A program made the position numbers and the translations under genes. From Paraburkholderia tagetis (GTDB taxonomy: Bacteria; Pseudomonadota; Gammaproteobacteria; Burkholderiales; Burkholderiaceae), in NCBI RefSeq assembly GCF_022213065.1, contig NZ_JAKLJA010000028.1, forward strand, positions 43,009 to 107,008: a DNA stretch of 64,000 bases, read 5' to 3'. Of this stretch, positions 25,102-34,520 are shown one piece after another (the stretch's first letter is position 1; each line of letters starts with the position of its first letter). The notes under the pieces are model-generated. The model was not told the DNA's origin. It ran no database searches and saw only the letters and a program-made list of their open reading frames with translations.

Positions 25102-27027
25102 ATGATTACCGCTCCACTTCCGCTCGATGAGGATCTGCGCCTGCGTTCGCTCAAGCGTCTCGAGATTCTCGACTCGGAGCCGGAAGAGGCGTTCGACCGC
25201 ATCGCGCGGCTGGCGGCGTGGGCGTTCAAGGTGCCCATCGTGCTGGTCTCGCTCGTCGACGAGGATCGTCAGTGGTTCAAGGCGCGCCATGGGCTCGCGA
25301 CGTGCGAGACGCCGCGAAGCGTATCGTTCTGCGCGCATGCGGTGTTCAGCAAGCGCATGCTCGTGGTCGAAGACGCACTCGACGACGAGCGCTTTCTCGA
25401 CAATCCGCTCGTGCTGGGCGCCCCGCACATCCGCTTCTATGCCGGCGCGCCACTGCTGCTCGCCGACGGCCAGGTGGCGGGCACGCTATGTCTCATCGAC
25501 ACCGTGCCGCGCAGCTTCGACCCACACGACGCCGAAGTGCTCGCCGGCTACGCGCAGCTCGTGGAGCGCGAACTGGAAGTGCGCTCGCAACTGATCCGCT
25601 TGCAAACGGCGCATGAGCGCGACCGCCGCTCGCTCGCGATCAGCGAGGCGCGCTTTACCACGGTGTTCAAGGAAACGCCGGTCGGCAATGCCCTCGTCGA
25701 TCTCGACGGCCGCTTTCTCGACGTCAACCAGGCGTTCTGCGCGATCGTGGGCTACAGCGAAGACACCTTGCGCACGCTCACGTTCGCCAAGGTCACGCAT
25801 CCCGACGATCTCGCGGAGGACCTCGCGCTCGTGGCCGAATTGCTCGCGGGCAAGCACACCGCCTACGCGATGGAGAAGCGCTACATGCGCCCGGACGGCA
25901 CGGCGATCTGGGTCAGTCTGGCGGTGACGCTCGTGCGCGATGCAGCGGGCGTGCCGCTGCATTTGATCGCCGCCGTGCAGGACATCGACAGCCGCAAGAA
26001 GAGCGAGAAGGCGCTGCGCAACTATCACGTGGAGCTGGAGGAACGCGTGCGCGAGCGCACCGCCGAGTTGCGCCGCAGCCGGGATGCGTTGCAGACCATT
26101 ACCGATAACCTGCCCGCGCTGATTGCCGTGGTCGATCGCGACCTGCGCTATCGATTCAACAACGAGGCCTTCAGGCGCGTGTTCGGCACGCCGTCGGTGG
26201 CACTGCGCGGTGCGAGCATTCAGGACACGCTAAGTCCCGAGGTGTTCGAGTCATTGCAGCCGCTCTTTGCGCGTGCGCTGGCGGGCGAGCGCGTGACCTG
26301 CAACGAGGTGCGCTATCGCGCCGACGAAGAGCGTGTGTGGTGCACCACCTATATACCCGCCGAGCGCGAAGGCAAGGTGACGGGTTTCTACGTGATGTCG
26401 CACGACGTTACCGAGCAGCGCCGCACGGAGCAGCGTCTGCGCGAGAAGGCGCTGATCGATCCGCTCACGGGGCTCGCGAACCGGCGTGCGCTGCAAGAGG
26501 AACTGGGCGCGATACTCACGCATGTGGGCGCCGTCGCGCTCTTTTTTATCGACCTGGACGGCTTCAAGGGCATCAACGACCGCTTCGGCCACGATACGGG
26601 CGACGCGTTGCTGCGCGAGGTCGCGCGTCGCCTCGCGGCAACGGTGCGCGCGGGTGACATGGTGAGCCGCCTCGGCGGCGACGAGTTCGTGGTGGTGAGC
26701 CGGGGCGTGGCCGATGCGCCCGGCGCGGAGCGCATCGCGCAGGCGCTCTGCCATGCGCTCGCGCGTCCGTTCGTGGCGGGCGGCACGATTGTGGAGGCCA
26801 GCGCGAGCGTGGGTGTGGTGTTGCGAGGCACGGGCGATGCGGCGCGAAGTGTGCGTATGCACGATACGCTTGCGCTCGCCGATGCCGCGATGTACGAGGC
26901 GAAGCGCGCGGGGCGCAACACCTGGCGTCTTGCGCGCCACACGGCAGCGGACAAGGTGAAGCTCAACGAGACGCGCTATCCGGCCGAGAAAGCGAAGAGC
27001 AATGCGAAAAAGCACAGCGAGTTTTGA
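25102..27027 (+). CDS. GAF-PAS-PAS-GGDEF diguanylate cyclase
   Basis: A 641-residue cytoplasmic signalling protein. GAF domain ~20-160 (VPIVLVSLVDEDRQWFKA...FCAHAVF), a PAS domain ~180-305 (FKETPVGNALVDLDGRFLDV), a short coiled linker RVRERTAELRRSR, a second PAS ~335-455, and a GGDEF domain ~460-625 with IDPLTGLANRRAL, FFIDLDGFKGIND and an intact GGDEF. An inhibitory-site RAGD lies five residues before GGDEF, so it should make cyclic-di-GMP and be feedback-inhibited. No EAL domain. The ATG at 25102 (MITAPLPLDED) starts the GAF homology; an upstream extension is non-homologous. Confidence 0.9.
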   Translation: MITAPLPLDEDLRLRSLKRLEILDSEPEEAFDRIARLAAWAFKVPIVLVSLVDEDRQWFKARHGLATCETPRSVSFCAHAVFSKRMLVVEDALDDERFLDNPLVLGAPHIRFYAGAPLLLADGQVAGTLCLIDTVPRSFDPHDAEVLAGYAQLVERELEVRSQLIRLQTAHERDRRSLAISEARFTTVFKETPVGNALVDLDGRFLDVNQAFCAIVGYSEDTLRTLTFAKVTHPDDLAEDLALVAELLAGKHTAYAMEKRYMRPDGTAIWVSLAVTLVRDAAGVPLHLIAAVQDIDSRKKSEKALRNYHVELEERVRERTAELRRSRDALQTITDNLPALIAVVDRDLRYRFNNEAFRRVFGTPSVALRGASIQDTLSPEVFESLQPLFARALAGERVTCNEVRYRADEERVWCTTYIPAEREGKVTGFYVMSHDVTEQRRTEQRLREKALIDPLTGLANRRALQEELGAILTHVGAVALFFIDLDGFKGINDRFGHDTGDALLREVARRLAATVRAGDMVSRLGGDEFVVVSRGVADAPGAERIAQALCHALARPFVAGGTIVEASASVGVVLRGTGDAARSVRMHDTLALADAAMYEAKRAGRNTWRLARHTAADKVKLNETRYPAEKAKSNAKKHSEF

Positions 27028-27129
27028 CGCATGTAATACCGCACGTAATACTTTAGGACTTCTCTTGTTTCGCTGGGCGTTGCGTGTGTGGAATATGGCT
27101 AACTCCCGGGCCATTCCATTCACGCGAAC

Positions 27130-27879
27130 ATGAACTCCGCAATCGTCGTTATTCCCACCACCGGCGCAGCAGAACTCGAATGCGCAATTCAGTCGGTCCT
27201 CGACCAGACCGTGCCTACCGACGTGCTTGTGATTTTCGACGGGCCGGCCTTCGCGCGGCCCCTCGCGTTGCCAGCCGATGCGCGCGTGCACACGCTGGTG
27301 CTGCCGTTCAATACGGGCGGCGCGCGCACGAGCCGCATCCCGGCCTCGCAGCGCGGGCGCTGGTACGGCGCTCGCGTCATGTGCGCGGCTGGCTATCTCG
27401 TGAACAACGACTACGCAATGATGCTCGATCAGGACAACTGGCTGCGTCCCGACCACGTGGCGTCCTGCATCGCCGCGCTCGAGTCGCGGCCGGCTGCGCC
27501 ATACGAAGCGGTGTATGCGCTGCGCTCGATCCATCGCAAGGACGGCAGTTTCGTTTGCCGCGACGACTGCGAAAGTCTCGGCCTGCATCATGGCGTTAGT
27601 GGCAGTCTGATTGACACGAGCTGCTACTTCTTTCGCACCGACTTTCTCATGAAGATTTCGCACTTCTGGCTGTGGGGCTGGGGCGGCGACCGCCGCTTCC
27701 TGCTGCGCCTTGTGCAGGCGCACGGCACGGACTGCTTCACGGGCACGGGGCGCTATACGGTGCATTACCGCCTGGGCGGCAACGAGGGGTCGGTGCCCGA
27801 GGCGCTGTTCGCGGAGGGCAACGCGCACATGCGGGCGTTGCACGGCGCAGCGGCGCCCATGCCCTGGGCTGTCGAGTGA
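27130..27879 (+). CDS. GT-A-fold glycosyltransferase-like protein
   Basis: A 249-residue protein with the start of a family 2-type glycosyltransferase (AIVVIPTTGAAELECAIQSV then LDQT, ~4-27), a nucleotide-binding-type MMLDQDNWLRP (~97-107) matching the DxD position, and a later HFWLWGWGGDRRFLLRL. The size is small, so it is either a soluble single-domain transferase or a reduced one. Donor and acceptor are unknown. It follows the diguanylate cyclase by 102 nt on the same strand, which would suit exopolysaccharide control, but no polysaccharide cluster is present. Confidence 0.65.
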   Translation: MNSAIVVIPTTGAAELECAIQSVLDQTVPTDVLVIFDGPAFARPLALPADARVHTLVLPFNTGGARTSRIPASQRGRWYGARVMCAAGYLVNNDYAMMLDQDNWLRPDHVASCIAALESRPAAPYEAVYALRSIHRKDGSFVCRDDCESLGLHHGVSGSLIDTSCYFFRTDFLMKISHFWLWGWGGDRRFLLRLVQAHGTDCFTGTGRYTVHYRLGGNEGSVPEALFAEGNAHMRALHGAAAPMPWAVE

Positions 27880-27919
27880 GCGGGCACGGGCACGGGCACG
27901 CACTACGGCCCGACCGGCT

Positions 27920-28240
27920 TCATTTCACGGTCTGCACCACCTCGAAGCCTTCGAACTCGGGATGGCTCAGATAAGTCGGACGGCTCTGGCCCGCATTACC
28001 CGCATTTCGATGAGCGGCGCGAAACGCATCGGAGCGCGTCCAGGCTTCGAACGCGGCATGGCTTGCCCAGATCGTGTGGCTCGCATAGAGCACGTGGTCC
28101 TCGCGCTGCGGGCCTTTGAGCAGATGAAATTCGATGAAGCCGGGCACCTCCTTCAGGTGCGTATCGCGATTCTTCCAGACATCCTCGAACGCGGCCTCCG
28201 AGCCCAGCGCGACCTTGAAGCGATTCATGGCGATGTACAT
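27920..28240 (-). CDS. Antibiotic-biosynthesis-monooxygenase (ABM)-fold protein, HmoA/IsdG-like
   Basis: A 106-residue dimeric alpha-beta barrel protein. MYIAMNRFKVALGSEAAFEDVW is followed by VPGFIEFHLLKGP and VLYASHTIWASHAAFEAW, the pattern of small ABM-domain proteins often annotated as heme-degrading monooxygenases. The characteristic early Asn and Trp are present (N7, W66 region), but heme activity cannot be deduced. Start at 28240; probably monocistronic, convergent to the glycosyltransferase. A 9-nt repeat (CGAGTTTGG twice, 28261-28278) lies just upstream. Confidence 0.78.
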   Translation of the reverse strand: MYIAMNRFKVALGSEAAFEDVWKNRDTHLKEVPGFIEFHLLKGPQREDHVLYASHTIWASHAAFEAWTRSDAFRAAHRNAGNAGQSRPTYLSHPEFEGFEVVQTVK

Positions 28241-28288
28241 GCGGCATTCCTTTTGTTTAGCGAGTTTGGCGAGTTTGGCGATATTCGA

Positions 28289-29641
28289 TTATGCATGCGC
28301 CTCCGCCGCCACGGGCGGGCGCAGCCCGCTGACCGCCGCGGTAAGCCCATGCCCATCCACATTGTTGCGCAGCACGAGTTGCAGCTCATGCCGCTGCGCA
28401 ATGCGCATCGCAATCGAAAGCCCGAGTCCGCTACCCGTGCCCTGCACATGGCTCGCCCGGTAGAAGCGATCGAGCACGCGCCCGAGATCCTCCTCGGGAA
28501 TGCCGGGCCCATTGTCCACGACTTCGAAACCCAGTTGCTCGCCCGTGCGCGTGAGCACGAGATCGATCTTGCCGCCTCGCGGCGTATAGCGGATCGCGTT
28601 GTCGAGCAGATTGTTCAGAAGCGTGATGAGCCCGTGCGGCTCGGCGGACACGTTGCAGACGTCGCCTTCGGTCACCGGCGCGCGCATTTCGAGGCCGAGG
28701 TCGATGCCCCTCTCCTCCGCGAGCAGCGAGAAGTCGCCAATGGCCTGTTCGCCCAGCCGCCGCAGACTCACCACGGCGATGGGCAGCGTGGGTTGCGCGT
28801 CCTCGCGCGCGAGCGTGAGCAATTGCTGCACGAGCCGGATGAGGCGGTTCAGGCGGGTTTCGATACGCCCGGTCGTTTGCGGCTCGCCAGTGAGCGTGCC
28901 GTCACGCAGCGCCGCCTGCAATTGCAGCTTGAGCGCCGCGAGCGGCGAGCGCAATTCGTGTGCGGCGTCGGCAATGAAGGTGCGCTGCGCCTGCGAAGCG
29001 GCATTCAGGCGCTGCAGCAGGTCGTTGAGCGCCTCCACTAGCGGACGCAGCTCGATGGGCACCGAGCCGTCCAGCTTGATCGGCTCCAGCGCGTTGTACG
29101 AACGCGCGGCCAGCAGCGCGCAGAGGGCGCCGACGGGCGCAAGCCCGCGCGCCACCACGAGCAGCACGAGCACGATGGCCACCGGCACGAACAGCGCGAG
29201 CGGCCAGAGCGTATGCAGCGCGAGCCGCAGCGCCAGCGCTTCGCGCACGGAAATGGGCTGGGCCACCTGCACGAAGCGCCCGGACTGCTGCACGCCGAAG
29301 ATGCGCCAGTGCGTCTCCGCCTGCTCGATCGTATGGAATCCTTCCGGATTGCGCGGCAGCGGCGCATCGTGCGATGTATGGTAGATCGGCGTGCCGTTGG
29401 CATCCCAGATCTCGATGAGAATGCGGTCGTCGGCGATGCCCTGCAGGTCGGGCGCGGCATGCTCCGTGTGGCCTTCCTTGAGGTTCGACGGCAGCGAGAG
29501 CGCCACGGCGCGCAGTTCATAGTCGAACAGCTCGCTCGCCTCGTCATGCGCAGTGTGAAAGATGCCGAAGCCCGCCACGGCCGAGCCGGCCGCGAACCCG
29601 CAGATCAGCCAGCCCAGCAGCCGGCGGCGGATCGATCTCAT
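28289..29641 (-). CDS. Two-component sensor histidine kinase, QseC/TctE-like
   Basis: A 450-residue inner-membrane kinase with one N-terminal membrane segment (~9-30), a periplasmic sensor of ~130 residues containing a VAQPISVREALA end, a second membrane segment (~160-180) and a linker. The H-box is IADAAHELRSPLAALKLQLQ, followed by NLLDNAIRYTPRGG, VVDNGPGIPEED and GSGLGLSIAMRIA. The layout and partner suggest the QseC/PmrB/TctE group; the signal is unknown. The start ATG overlaps the regulator stop as ATGA. Confidence 0.88.
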   Translation of the reverse strand: MRSIRRRLLGWLICGFAAGSAVAGFGIFHTAHDEASELFDYELRAVALSLPSNLKEGHTEHAAPDLQGIADDRILIEIWDANGTPIYHTSHDAPLPRNPEGFHTIEQAETHWRIFGVQQSGRFVQVAQPISVREALALRLALHTLWPLALFVPVAIVLVLLVVARGLAPVGALCALLAARSYNALEPIKLDGSVPIELRPLVEALNDLLQRLNAASQAQRTFIADAAHELRSPLAALKLQLQAALRDGTLTGEPQTTGRIETRLNRLIRLVQQLLTLAREDAQPTLPIAVVSLRRLGEQAIGDFSLLAEERGIDLGLEMRAPVTEGDVCNVSAEPHGLITLLNNLLDNAIRYTPRGGKIDLVLTRTGEQLGFEVVDNGPGIPEEDLGRVLDRFYRASHVQGTGSGLGLSIAMRIAQRHELQLVLRNNVDGHGLTAAVSGLRPPVAAEAHA

Positions 29642-30300
29642 TCGCCCCTCTTCAGCCGGTATCCCACGCCGCGCACCGTGACGATCTGCTCCGCGCCGAT
29701 CTTGCGGCGCAAGCTGTGCACATGCACTTCGATCGTGTTGCTGCCCACCTCTTCGCCCCAGCCGTAGAGCCGTTCTTCGAGCTCGGCCTTGGTGAACACG
29801 CGCGCGGGCTCCTCGATCAGCACGTGCAGCAGCGCGAATTCGCGCGGCACCAGCGAGACCGGCGCGCCGCCCTGGGTCACCTCGTGCGCGGCCGGGTCGA
29901 GCGCGAGGTCGCCGTGCGTGTAGACGGGCTGCTTGCGGCCCGTGCGCCGCCGCAGCAGCGCGCGGGCGCGCGCGGCCAGTTCGTCGAGGTCGAAGGGCTT
30001 GACGAGGTAGTCGTCGGCGCCGGCGTCGAGTCCGCCCACGCGGTCCGTCACGCTGTCGCGCGCCGTGAGGATCAGGATCGGCGCTTCGCCGCCGCGCCGC
30101 CGGTAGGCGGCCATGACGCTCACACCGTCCTTCTTCGGCAGCCCCAAGTCGAGCAGGACGAGGTCGTAGACATCATTGGCGAGCGAAAGCTCGGCCTCGC
30201 GTCCGTCTTTCGCCCAGTCGACGGCATAGCCTTCGCGGCGTAGCGCGTCGAGCACGGGCTCGGCAATCATTTCGTCGTCTTCGACGAGCAAGAGACGCAT
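29638..30300 (-). CDS. OmpR/PhoB-family response regulator, QseB-like
   Basis: A 220-residue regulator. Receiver: MRLLLVEDDEMIAEPVL, acceptor Asp51 in DLVLLDLGLPKKDG, and DDYLVKPFDLDEL. C-terminal winged helix: LVPREFALLHVLIEEPARVF then SNTIEVHVHSLRRKIG. It is phosphorylated by the kinase downstream and binds DNA as a dimer. The start at 30300 gives the family length; the longer upstream frame is shadow. It heads this minus-strand operon. Confidence 0.9.
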   Translation of the reverse strand: MRLLLVEDDEMIAEPVLDALRREGYAVDWAKDGREAELSLANDVYDLVLLDLGLPKKDGVSVMAAYRRRGGEAPILILTARDSVTDRVGGLDAGADDYLVKPFDLDELAARARALLRRRTGRKQPVYTHGDLALDPAAHEVTQGGAPVSLVPREFALLHVLIEEPARVFTKAELEERLYGWGEEVGSNTIEVHVHSLRRKIGAEQIVTVRGVGYRLKRGE

Positions 30301-30735
30301 CGTGGTGCTCCAGGTCGCTTCTTCTGTCTGCAATTGTCGCTCAGTCGCGCACATGGCATCGCCTTCGTCACGCATCAAGGTCCGTATTCCGTCTTTCGCA
30401 CGGCGCTTTGCCGTGCCTCGTCCCGTGAGGCGCATTGTGCGGGCGGCACGCTTATGCAAGCCTTAAGGGTACGATCGATGCGCGCCCGGTGCCTCAATGT
30501 AGGTAAAACGTAAGCCATGCGCAATTGCCGATTTTCGATAACACGTCGATTAATGACTCTCTAGCATGGTCTTCAACATCCAGCGCGGCTCCGACCGCGC
30601 GGGCCACCATTACAACGCGCTCGTGGCCCTGATCTCCGTGGTGTTTCCCGTCCTGGACTATGCTTATTTTCTGGAGAAGAGTGAAAAGCGAGCGAGTGAG
30701 CGGCTGCGATATGCAAGACAGCAGGAGTTGAAGCG
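30301..30735. promoter_or_regulatory. Divergent region between the two-component operon and eutBC
   Basis: 435 bp with promoters for both directions. The first ~180 nt next to the regulator are GC-rich; the middle (30480-30570) is AT-richer, with GTAGGTAAAACGTAAG and ATTAATGACT. An ATG at 30566 opens a plus-strand frame whose first ~57 codons precede eutB and include a hydrophobic stretch ALVALISVVFPVLDYAYF; it then runs on inside eutB. It may be a chance frame or a degraded end of a membrane protein gene. An ethanolamine permease gene, often found here, is absent. Confidence 0.4.
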
Positions 30736-32142
30736 ATGTCCTCAGTGTCCTATACAGAGACGATTGGTTCGCGCACGTACCGTTTCGCGGACCTCAAGAC
30801 CTTGCTCGCCAAGGCGAGCCCGCTGCGCAGCGGCGACCAGCTCGCGGGCGTGGCGGCGGCGAGCGAGGAGGAGCGCGTCGCCGCGAAGATGGCGCTCGCC
30901 GGCGTGCCGCTCAAGACCTTCCTGAACGAGGCGCTGGTGCCTTATGAGGAAGACGAAGTCACGCGCCTGATCGTCGATACGCACGACAGCCAGGCGTTTG
31001 CGCCGGTCTCGCATCTCACCGTGGGCGATTTTCGCAACTGGCTGCTCTCGCCCGAGGCGGACAGCGCGACGCTCGAACGCGTGGGGCCGGGCATCACGCC
31101 GGAGATGGCGGCGGCGGTCTCCAAGCTCATGCGCAACCAGGACCTCATCGCGGTGGCGAAGAAGCGCCCCGTGGTCACGCGCTTTCGCAACACGGTGGGG
31201 CTGCCTGGGCGCATGTCGGTGCGCCTGCAACCGAATCATCCGACCGACGACATAAAGGGCATCGCCACATCGATGCTCGACGGCCTCATGTACGGTTGCG
31301 GCGACGCGATGATCGGCATTAATCCGGCCAGCGATAGTCTTTCCGCCATCGTCAAGCTGCTCGCGATGATCGACGGCTTTCGCGAGCGCTACCGCGTGCC
31401 GACGCAATCGTGCGTGCTCACGCACGTCACCAACACAATCGCGGCCGTGGAGAAAGGCGCGCCCGTCGACCTCGTGTTCCAGTCGATCGCGGGCACGCAG
31501 AAGGCCAACGCGAGCTTCGGCATCTCGCTCGCGCTGCTCGGCGAAGCGCGCGACGCGGCGCTCTCGCTCAAGCGCGGCACGGTGGGCAACAACCTCATGT
31601 ACTTCGAGACGGGGCAGGGCAGCGCGCTCTCGGCCAACGCGCATTACGGCGTCGATCAGCAGACCTGCGAGGTGCGCGCCTATGCCGTCGCGCGCCGCTT
31701 CGAGCCGTTCCTCGTGAACACGGTGGTGGGTTTCATCGGCCCGGAATATCTCTACGACGGCAAGCAGATCATTCGCGCGGGGCTGGAAGACCACTTCTGC
31801 GGCAAGTTGTTAGGCATACCGATGGGTTGCGATATCTGCTACACGAACCATGCCGAAGCCGATCAGGACGACATGGACACGCTGCTCACGCTGCTGGGCG
31901 CGGCGGGCATCAACTTCATCATGGGTGTTCCCGGCGCCGACGACGTGATGCTCAACTACCAGAGCACCTCGTTTCACGACGCGCTTTATGTGCGCGACTT
32001 GCTCGGGCTGCGGCGCGCGCCCGAGTTCGAGGAGTGGCTGGAAACGATGGAGATTGCCGACGCGAAAGGTGCGCTGCTGCCCACCTCGCCGCGCGTGCCG
32101 CTGCTGGCGGGCGCACCTGAGTGGATGGGAGTGAACCCATGA
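30736..32142 (+). CDS. eutB: Ethanolamine ammonia-lyase large subunit EutB
   Basis: A 468-residue catalytic subunit of the adenosylcobalamin-dependent lyase that splits ethanolamine into acetaldehyde and ammonia. Recognised segments include TYRFADLKTLLAKASPLRSG, KRPVVTRFRNTVGLPGRMSV, DGLMYGCGDAMIGINPASDS and CDICYTNHAEADQDDMD, all in the order of EutB. No microcompartment genes are present, so this is the simple EutBC-only arrangement of many proteobacteria. The start at 30736 gives a normal length (usual ~455-465). It overlaps eutC by 4 bp (ATGA). Confidence 0.95.
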   Translation: MSSVSYTETIGSRTYRFADLKTLLAKASPLRSGDQLAGVAAASEEERVAAKMALAGVPLKTFLNEALVPYEEDEVTRLIVDTHDSQAFAPVSHLTVGDFRNWLLSPEADSATLERVGPGITPEMAAAVSKLMRNQDLIAVAKKRPVVTRFRNTVGLPGRMSVRLQPNHPTDDIKGIATSMLDGLMYGCGDAMIGINPASDSLSAIVKLLAMIDGFRERYRVPTQSCVLTHVTNTIAAVEKGAPVDLVFQSIAGTQKANASFGISLALLGEARDAALSLKRGTVGNNLMYFETGQGSALSANAHYGVDQQTCEVRAYAVARRFEPFLVNTVVGFIGPEYLYDGKQIIRAGLEDHFCGKLLGIPMGCDICYTNHAEADQDDMDTLLTLLGAAGINFIMGVPGADDVMLNYQSTSFHDALYVRDLLGLRRAPEFEEWLETMEIADAKGALLPTSPRVPLLAGAPEWMGVNP

Positions 32143-32975
32143 GCGACGCCGTCGAAAAAAATCCGTGGGCTGGGTTGAAGGCGTTCACGAATGCGCGCAT
32201 CGCGCTGGGCCGCGCGGGCAACGGTCTGCCGACCGCGCCGCTGCTTGCGTTCGATCTCTCGCGTGCGCAGGCGCGCGACGCGGTGCATCAGCCGCTCGAC
32301 GTCGAGGCATTGCGGCACGACCTCGAGGACGCGGGCTTCGCGACGCTCAGTGCGGCGAGCGCCGCGCCCGACCGCGATCATTACCTGCGGCGGCCCGATC
32401 TCGGGCGGCGGCTCTCGGACGAGAGCCGCGCGGCGCTGGCCGATGCAGGCCGCGCGAGCCGCGAGGGCAAGGAAGGCAACGCAAGCGGCGCAGGACCCGA
32501 CATCGTGTTCGTGATTGGCGATGGGCTTTCCGCGTTCGCTGCGGCAAAGCAGGCCTTGCCACTTTTGCGAGCGGTGCGCGAGCGCCTGAACGCGGATGCC
32601 GCGGCGGGCCACGGCTGGCGTGTCGGCCCTGTGGTGGTGGCGCGCCAGGCGCGCGTCGCGCTCGGCGATGAGATCGGCGAGTTGATGGGCGCGAAGCTCG
32701 TGGCGATGCTCATCGGCGAGCGGCCGGGTCTGAGTTCGCCCGATAGCCTGGGTGTGTATCTCACGTGGGCGCCGAAGGTGGGTTGCCACGATGCCATGCG
32801 CAATTGCATCTCGAATGTGCGGCCCGAGGGCCTGCCGTATGATGCGGCCGCGCACAAGCTGCACTATTTGCTCGCGCATGCGCGGCGGGTTGGGATTACT
32901 GGCGTGGGCCTCAAGGATGGTAGCGATGCGCTTCTGCCTGCGGCGCATGTGGGTGAGCGGTTCACGTCTGTGTAG
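32139..32975 (+). CDS. eutC: Ethanolamine ammonia-lyase small subunit EutC
   Basis: A 278-residue light chain that binds the cobalamin cofactor with EutB. It has TNARIALGRAGNGLPTAPLL, DIVFVIGDGLSAFAAAKQA, VARQARVALGDEIGELMGAK and GERPGLSSPDSLGVYLTW, the last ending near the conserved RNCISNVRPEGL. The ATG at 32139 overlaps the eutB stop; the earlier GTG at 32121 is inside eutB. The 562-bp element copy C begins 26 nt after the stop. Confidence 0.95.
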   Translation: MSDAVEKNPWAGLKAFTNARIALGRAGNGLPTAPLLAFDLSRAQARDAVHQPLDVEALRHDLEDAGFATLSAASAAPDRDHYLRRPDLGRRLSDESRAALADAGRASREGKEGNASGAGPDIVFVIGDGLSAFAAAKQALPLLRAVRERLNADAAAGHGWRVGPVVVARQARVALGDEIGELMGAKLVAMLIGERPGLSSPDSLGVYLTWAPKVGCHDAMRNCISNVRPEGLPYDAAAHKLHYLLAHARRVGITGVGLKDGSDALLPAAHVGERFTSV

Positions 32976-33001
32976 CGGATGTTTGTATCGCAGCGGTTTT
33001 T

Positions 33002-33563
33002 TGCGTTTCCTTGTATTCGTGTCGGTCTGCCTGGGTTGCCCCTGTGCGGGGCGGCACCTACTTTTCTTTGCAGCGGCAAAGAAAAGTAGGCAAAAGAAAG
33101 CCGCTCAAACCGCCAGTGTGACGCAGTACACCTCTTGCCGTTAATCGGAGCGGTTCCGGAGCGTCTGTCATCACGCGCCGTATAACAGAGTGACTAAGGA
33201 CTCATCCATCCGGCGGCGCTACGCGCGCCGTGGGGCATAATCCAAAACAATCAGGATGCCTGTGGATCGGTGCTGTGCATGCGCCTTCGAGTGCCCAGGC
33301 AGAACCCTTGGTTTCCCCTGCAGACCCGACCGCTGCGCGCGTAGCGAGCAGCGGGATGTGCGGGCCCTTTGTCACTAACGTTGAAGGTGCGAGGTGACGG
33401 ATGCCCCGGAACCACTTCGATTAACGGCAAGAGGTGGACGGCGTCACACTGGCGGTTTGAGCCGCTTTCTTTTGCCTACTTTTCTTTGCGGCTGCAAAGA
33501 AAAGTAGGTGCCGCCCCGCACAGGGGCAACGCTGGCAGACCGACACGACCACAAGGAAACGCG
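33002..33563. repeat. 562-bp inverted-arm intergenic element, copy C
   Basis: Full-length copy between eutC (plus) and the araC-family gene (minus), same orientation as A, B and D. Cassettes are at 33123-33147 and 33418-33442; the right one is identical to the left one of copy A and the right one of copy D. The centre has diverged more than the arms; the minus-strand frame seen in A, B and D is broken here, which argues against a protein-coding centre. Confidence 0.9.
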
Positions 33564-33616
33564 AAAAAAGCATACTCCGCGCTCAGTTTTATTTATGCGG
33601 TTGTATTAGCGATTAT

Positions 33617-34465
33617 TTATTCAGATATCTGATGATTTACCGGCCGAGCCACAAACTTACCCGGGCTCGTGCCGGTGAGGCGCCGAAACATACCGATGAA
33701 CGCCGACGAAGTCGCATAGCCCAAGTCCAGTGCCACCGATTCCACGCTGCGCCCGGCTTGCAGCAGCGGCAACGCGCTCACGAGACGCAGGCGCGCTCGC
33801 CACTCGGTCAGCGACATGCCCAGTTCGCGCTGCGCGTGCCGCATCAGCGTGCGCTCGCTCATATGGAACGCGGCGGCCAGTTCGGCGAGCGGGCGGTTAT
33901 CGGCGGGATTGTCGTGAAAGACTTGCAGCACGGTGTTCAACTCGGGGTTGTCCGCGTGCGGGAGATAGCTGCCGGTGGTGGCGCAGGTGGAGAGCAGGTC
34001 CACCAGCACGCGCAGCAGCCGCGCGCGCGAAGGCGATTCGCTGCCGTCGTGTCCGGCGGGCGGCAGCGCGCGCAGATGTTCGAGCATCGTGCGCACGAGC
34101 GGCGAGACCATCATCGCGCAGGTTTGCGCGGGCATGGCGCTGCACAGTTCGCGGCTGATGTAGACCGAGCAATGCACGGTCTCCGCATGATTGAAGCCGA
34201 CGTGCTCGGTGCCCGGCGCAATCCACAGGCCCATATGCGGCGGTGAGAGAAAGTACCCCTCGCCGGTCGTGACCTCCGTGATGCCGCTGAACGAATAGAC
34301 GAACTCGCCCCACGGATGCCGCATCGTCGGATAGCGCGCGTGCGACGGCAGGTGCTCGGTGCGGAAATACACCGGCACGGGCAGCGTGTCGGCGAACGGC
34401 GGCGGGCTCACGTGCTGCAACACGTTGCGCGTAGTCGTGGTGGCCTGAGGGCGGGATTTCGGCAT
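33617..34465 (-). CDS. AraC-family transcriptional regulator
   Basis: A 282-residue regulator with an N-terminal cupin-like ligand domain (HPWGEFVYSFSGITEVTTGEG then GLWIAPGTEH) and two C-terminal helix-turn-helix motifs (LAELAAAFHMSERTLMRHAQ and VALDLGYATSSAFIGMFRRL followed by TGTSPGKF). The start at 34465 (MPKSRPQ) was chosen because codons upstream read the aldolase gene in the wrong frame. Last gene of the permease-aldolase-regulator set; probably controls it. Confidence 0.88.
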   Translation of the reverse strand: MPKSRPQATTTTRNVLQHVSPPPFADTLPVPVYFRTEHLPSHARYPTMRHPWGEFVYSFSGITEVTTGEGYFLSPPHMGLWIAPGTEHVGFNHAETVHCSVYISRELCSAMPAQTCAMMVSPLVRTMLEHLRALPPAGHDGSESPSRARLLRVLVDLLSTCATTGSYLPHADNPELNTVLQVFHDNPADNRPLAELAAAFHMSERTLMRHAQRELGMSLTEWRARLRLVSALPLLQAGRSVESVALDLGYATSSAFIGMFRRLTGTSPGKFVARPVNHQISE

Positions 34466-34520
34466 GGCGCGAACGGATGCGACCTGGCTGGGACGACGGG
34501 CAGTTTTTTCCGTGAGCCTG

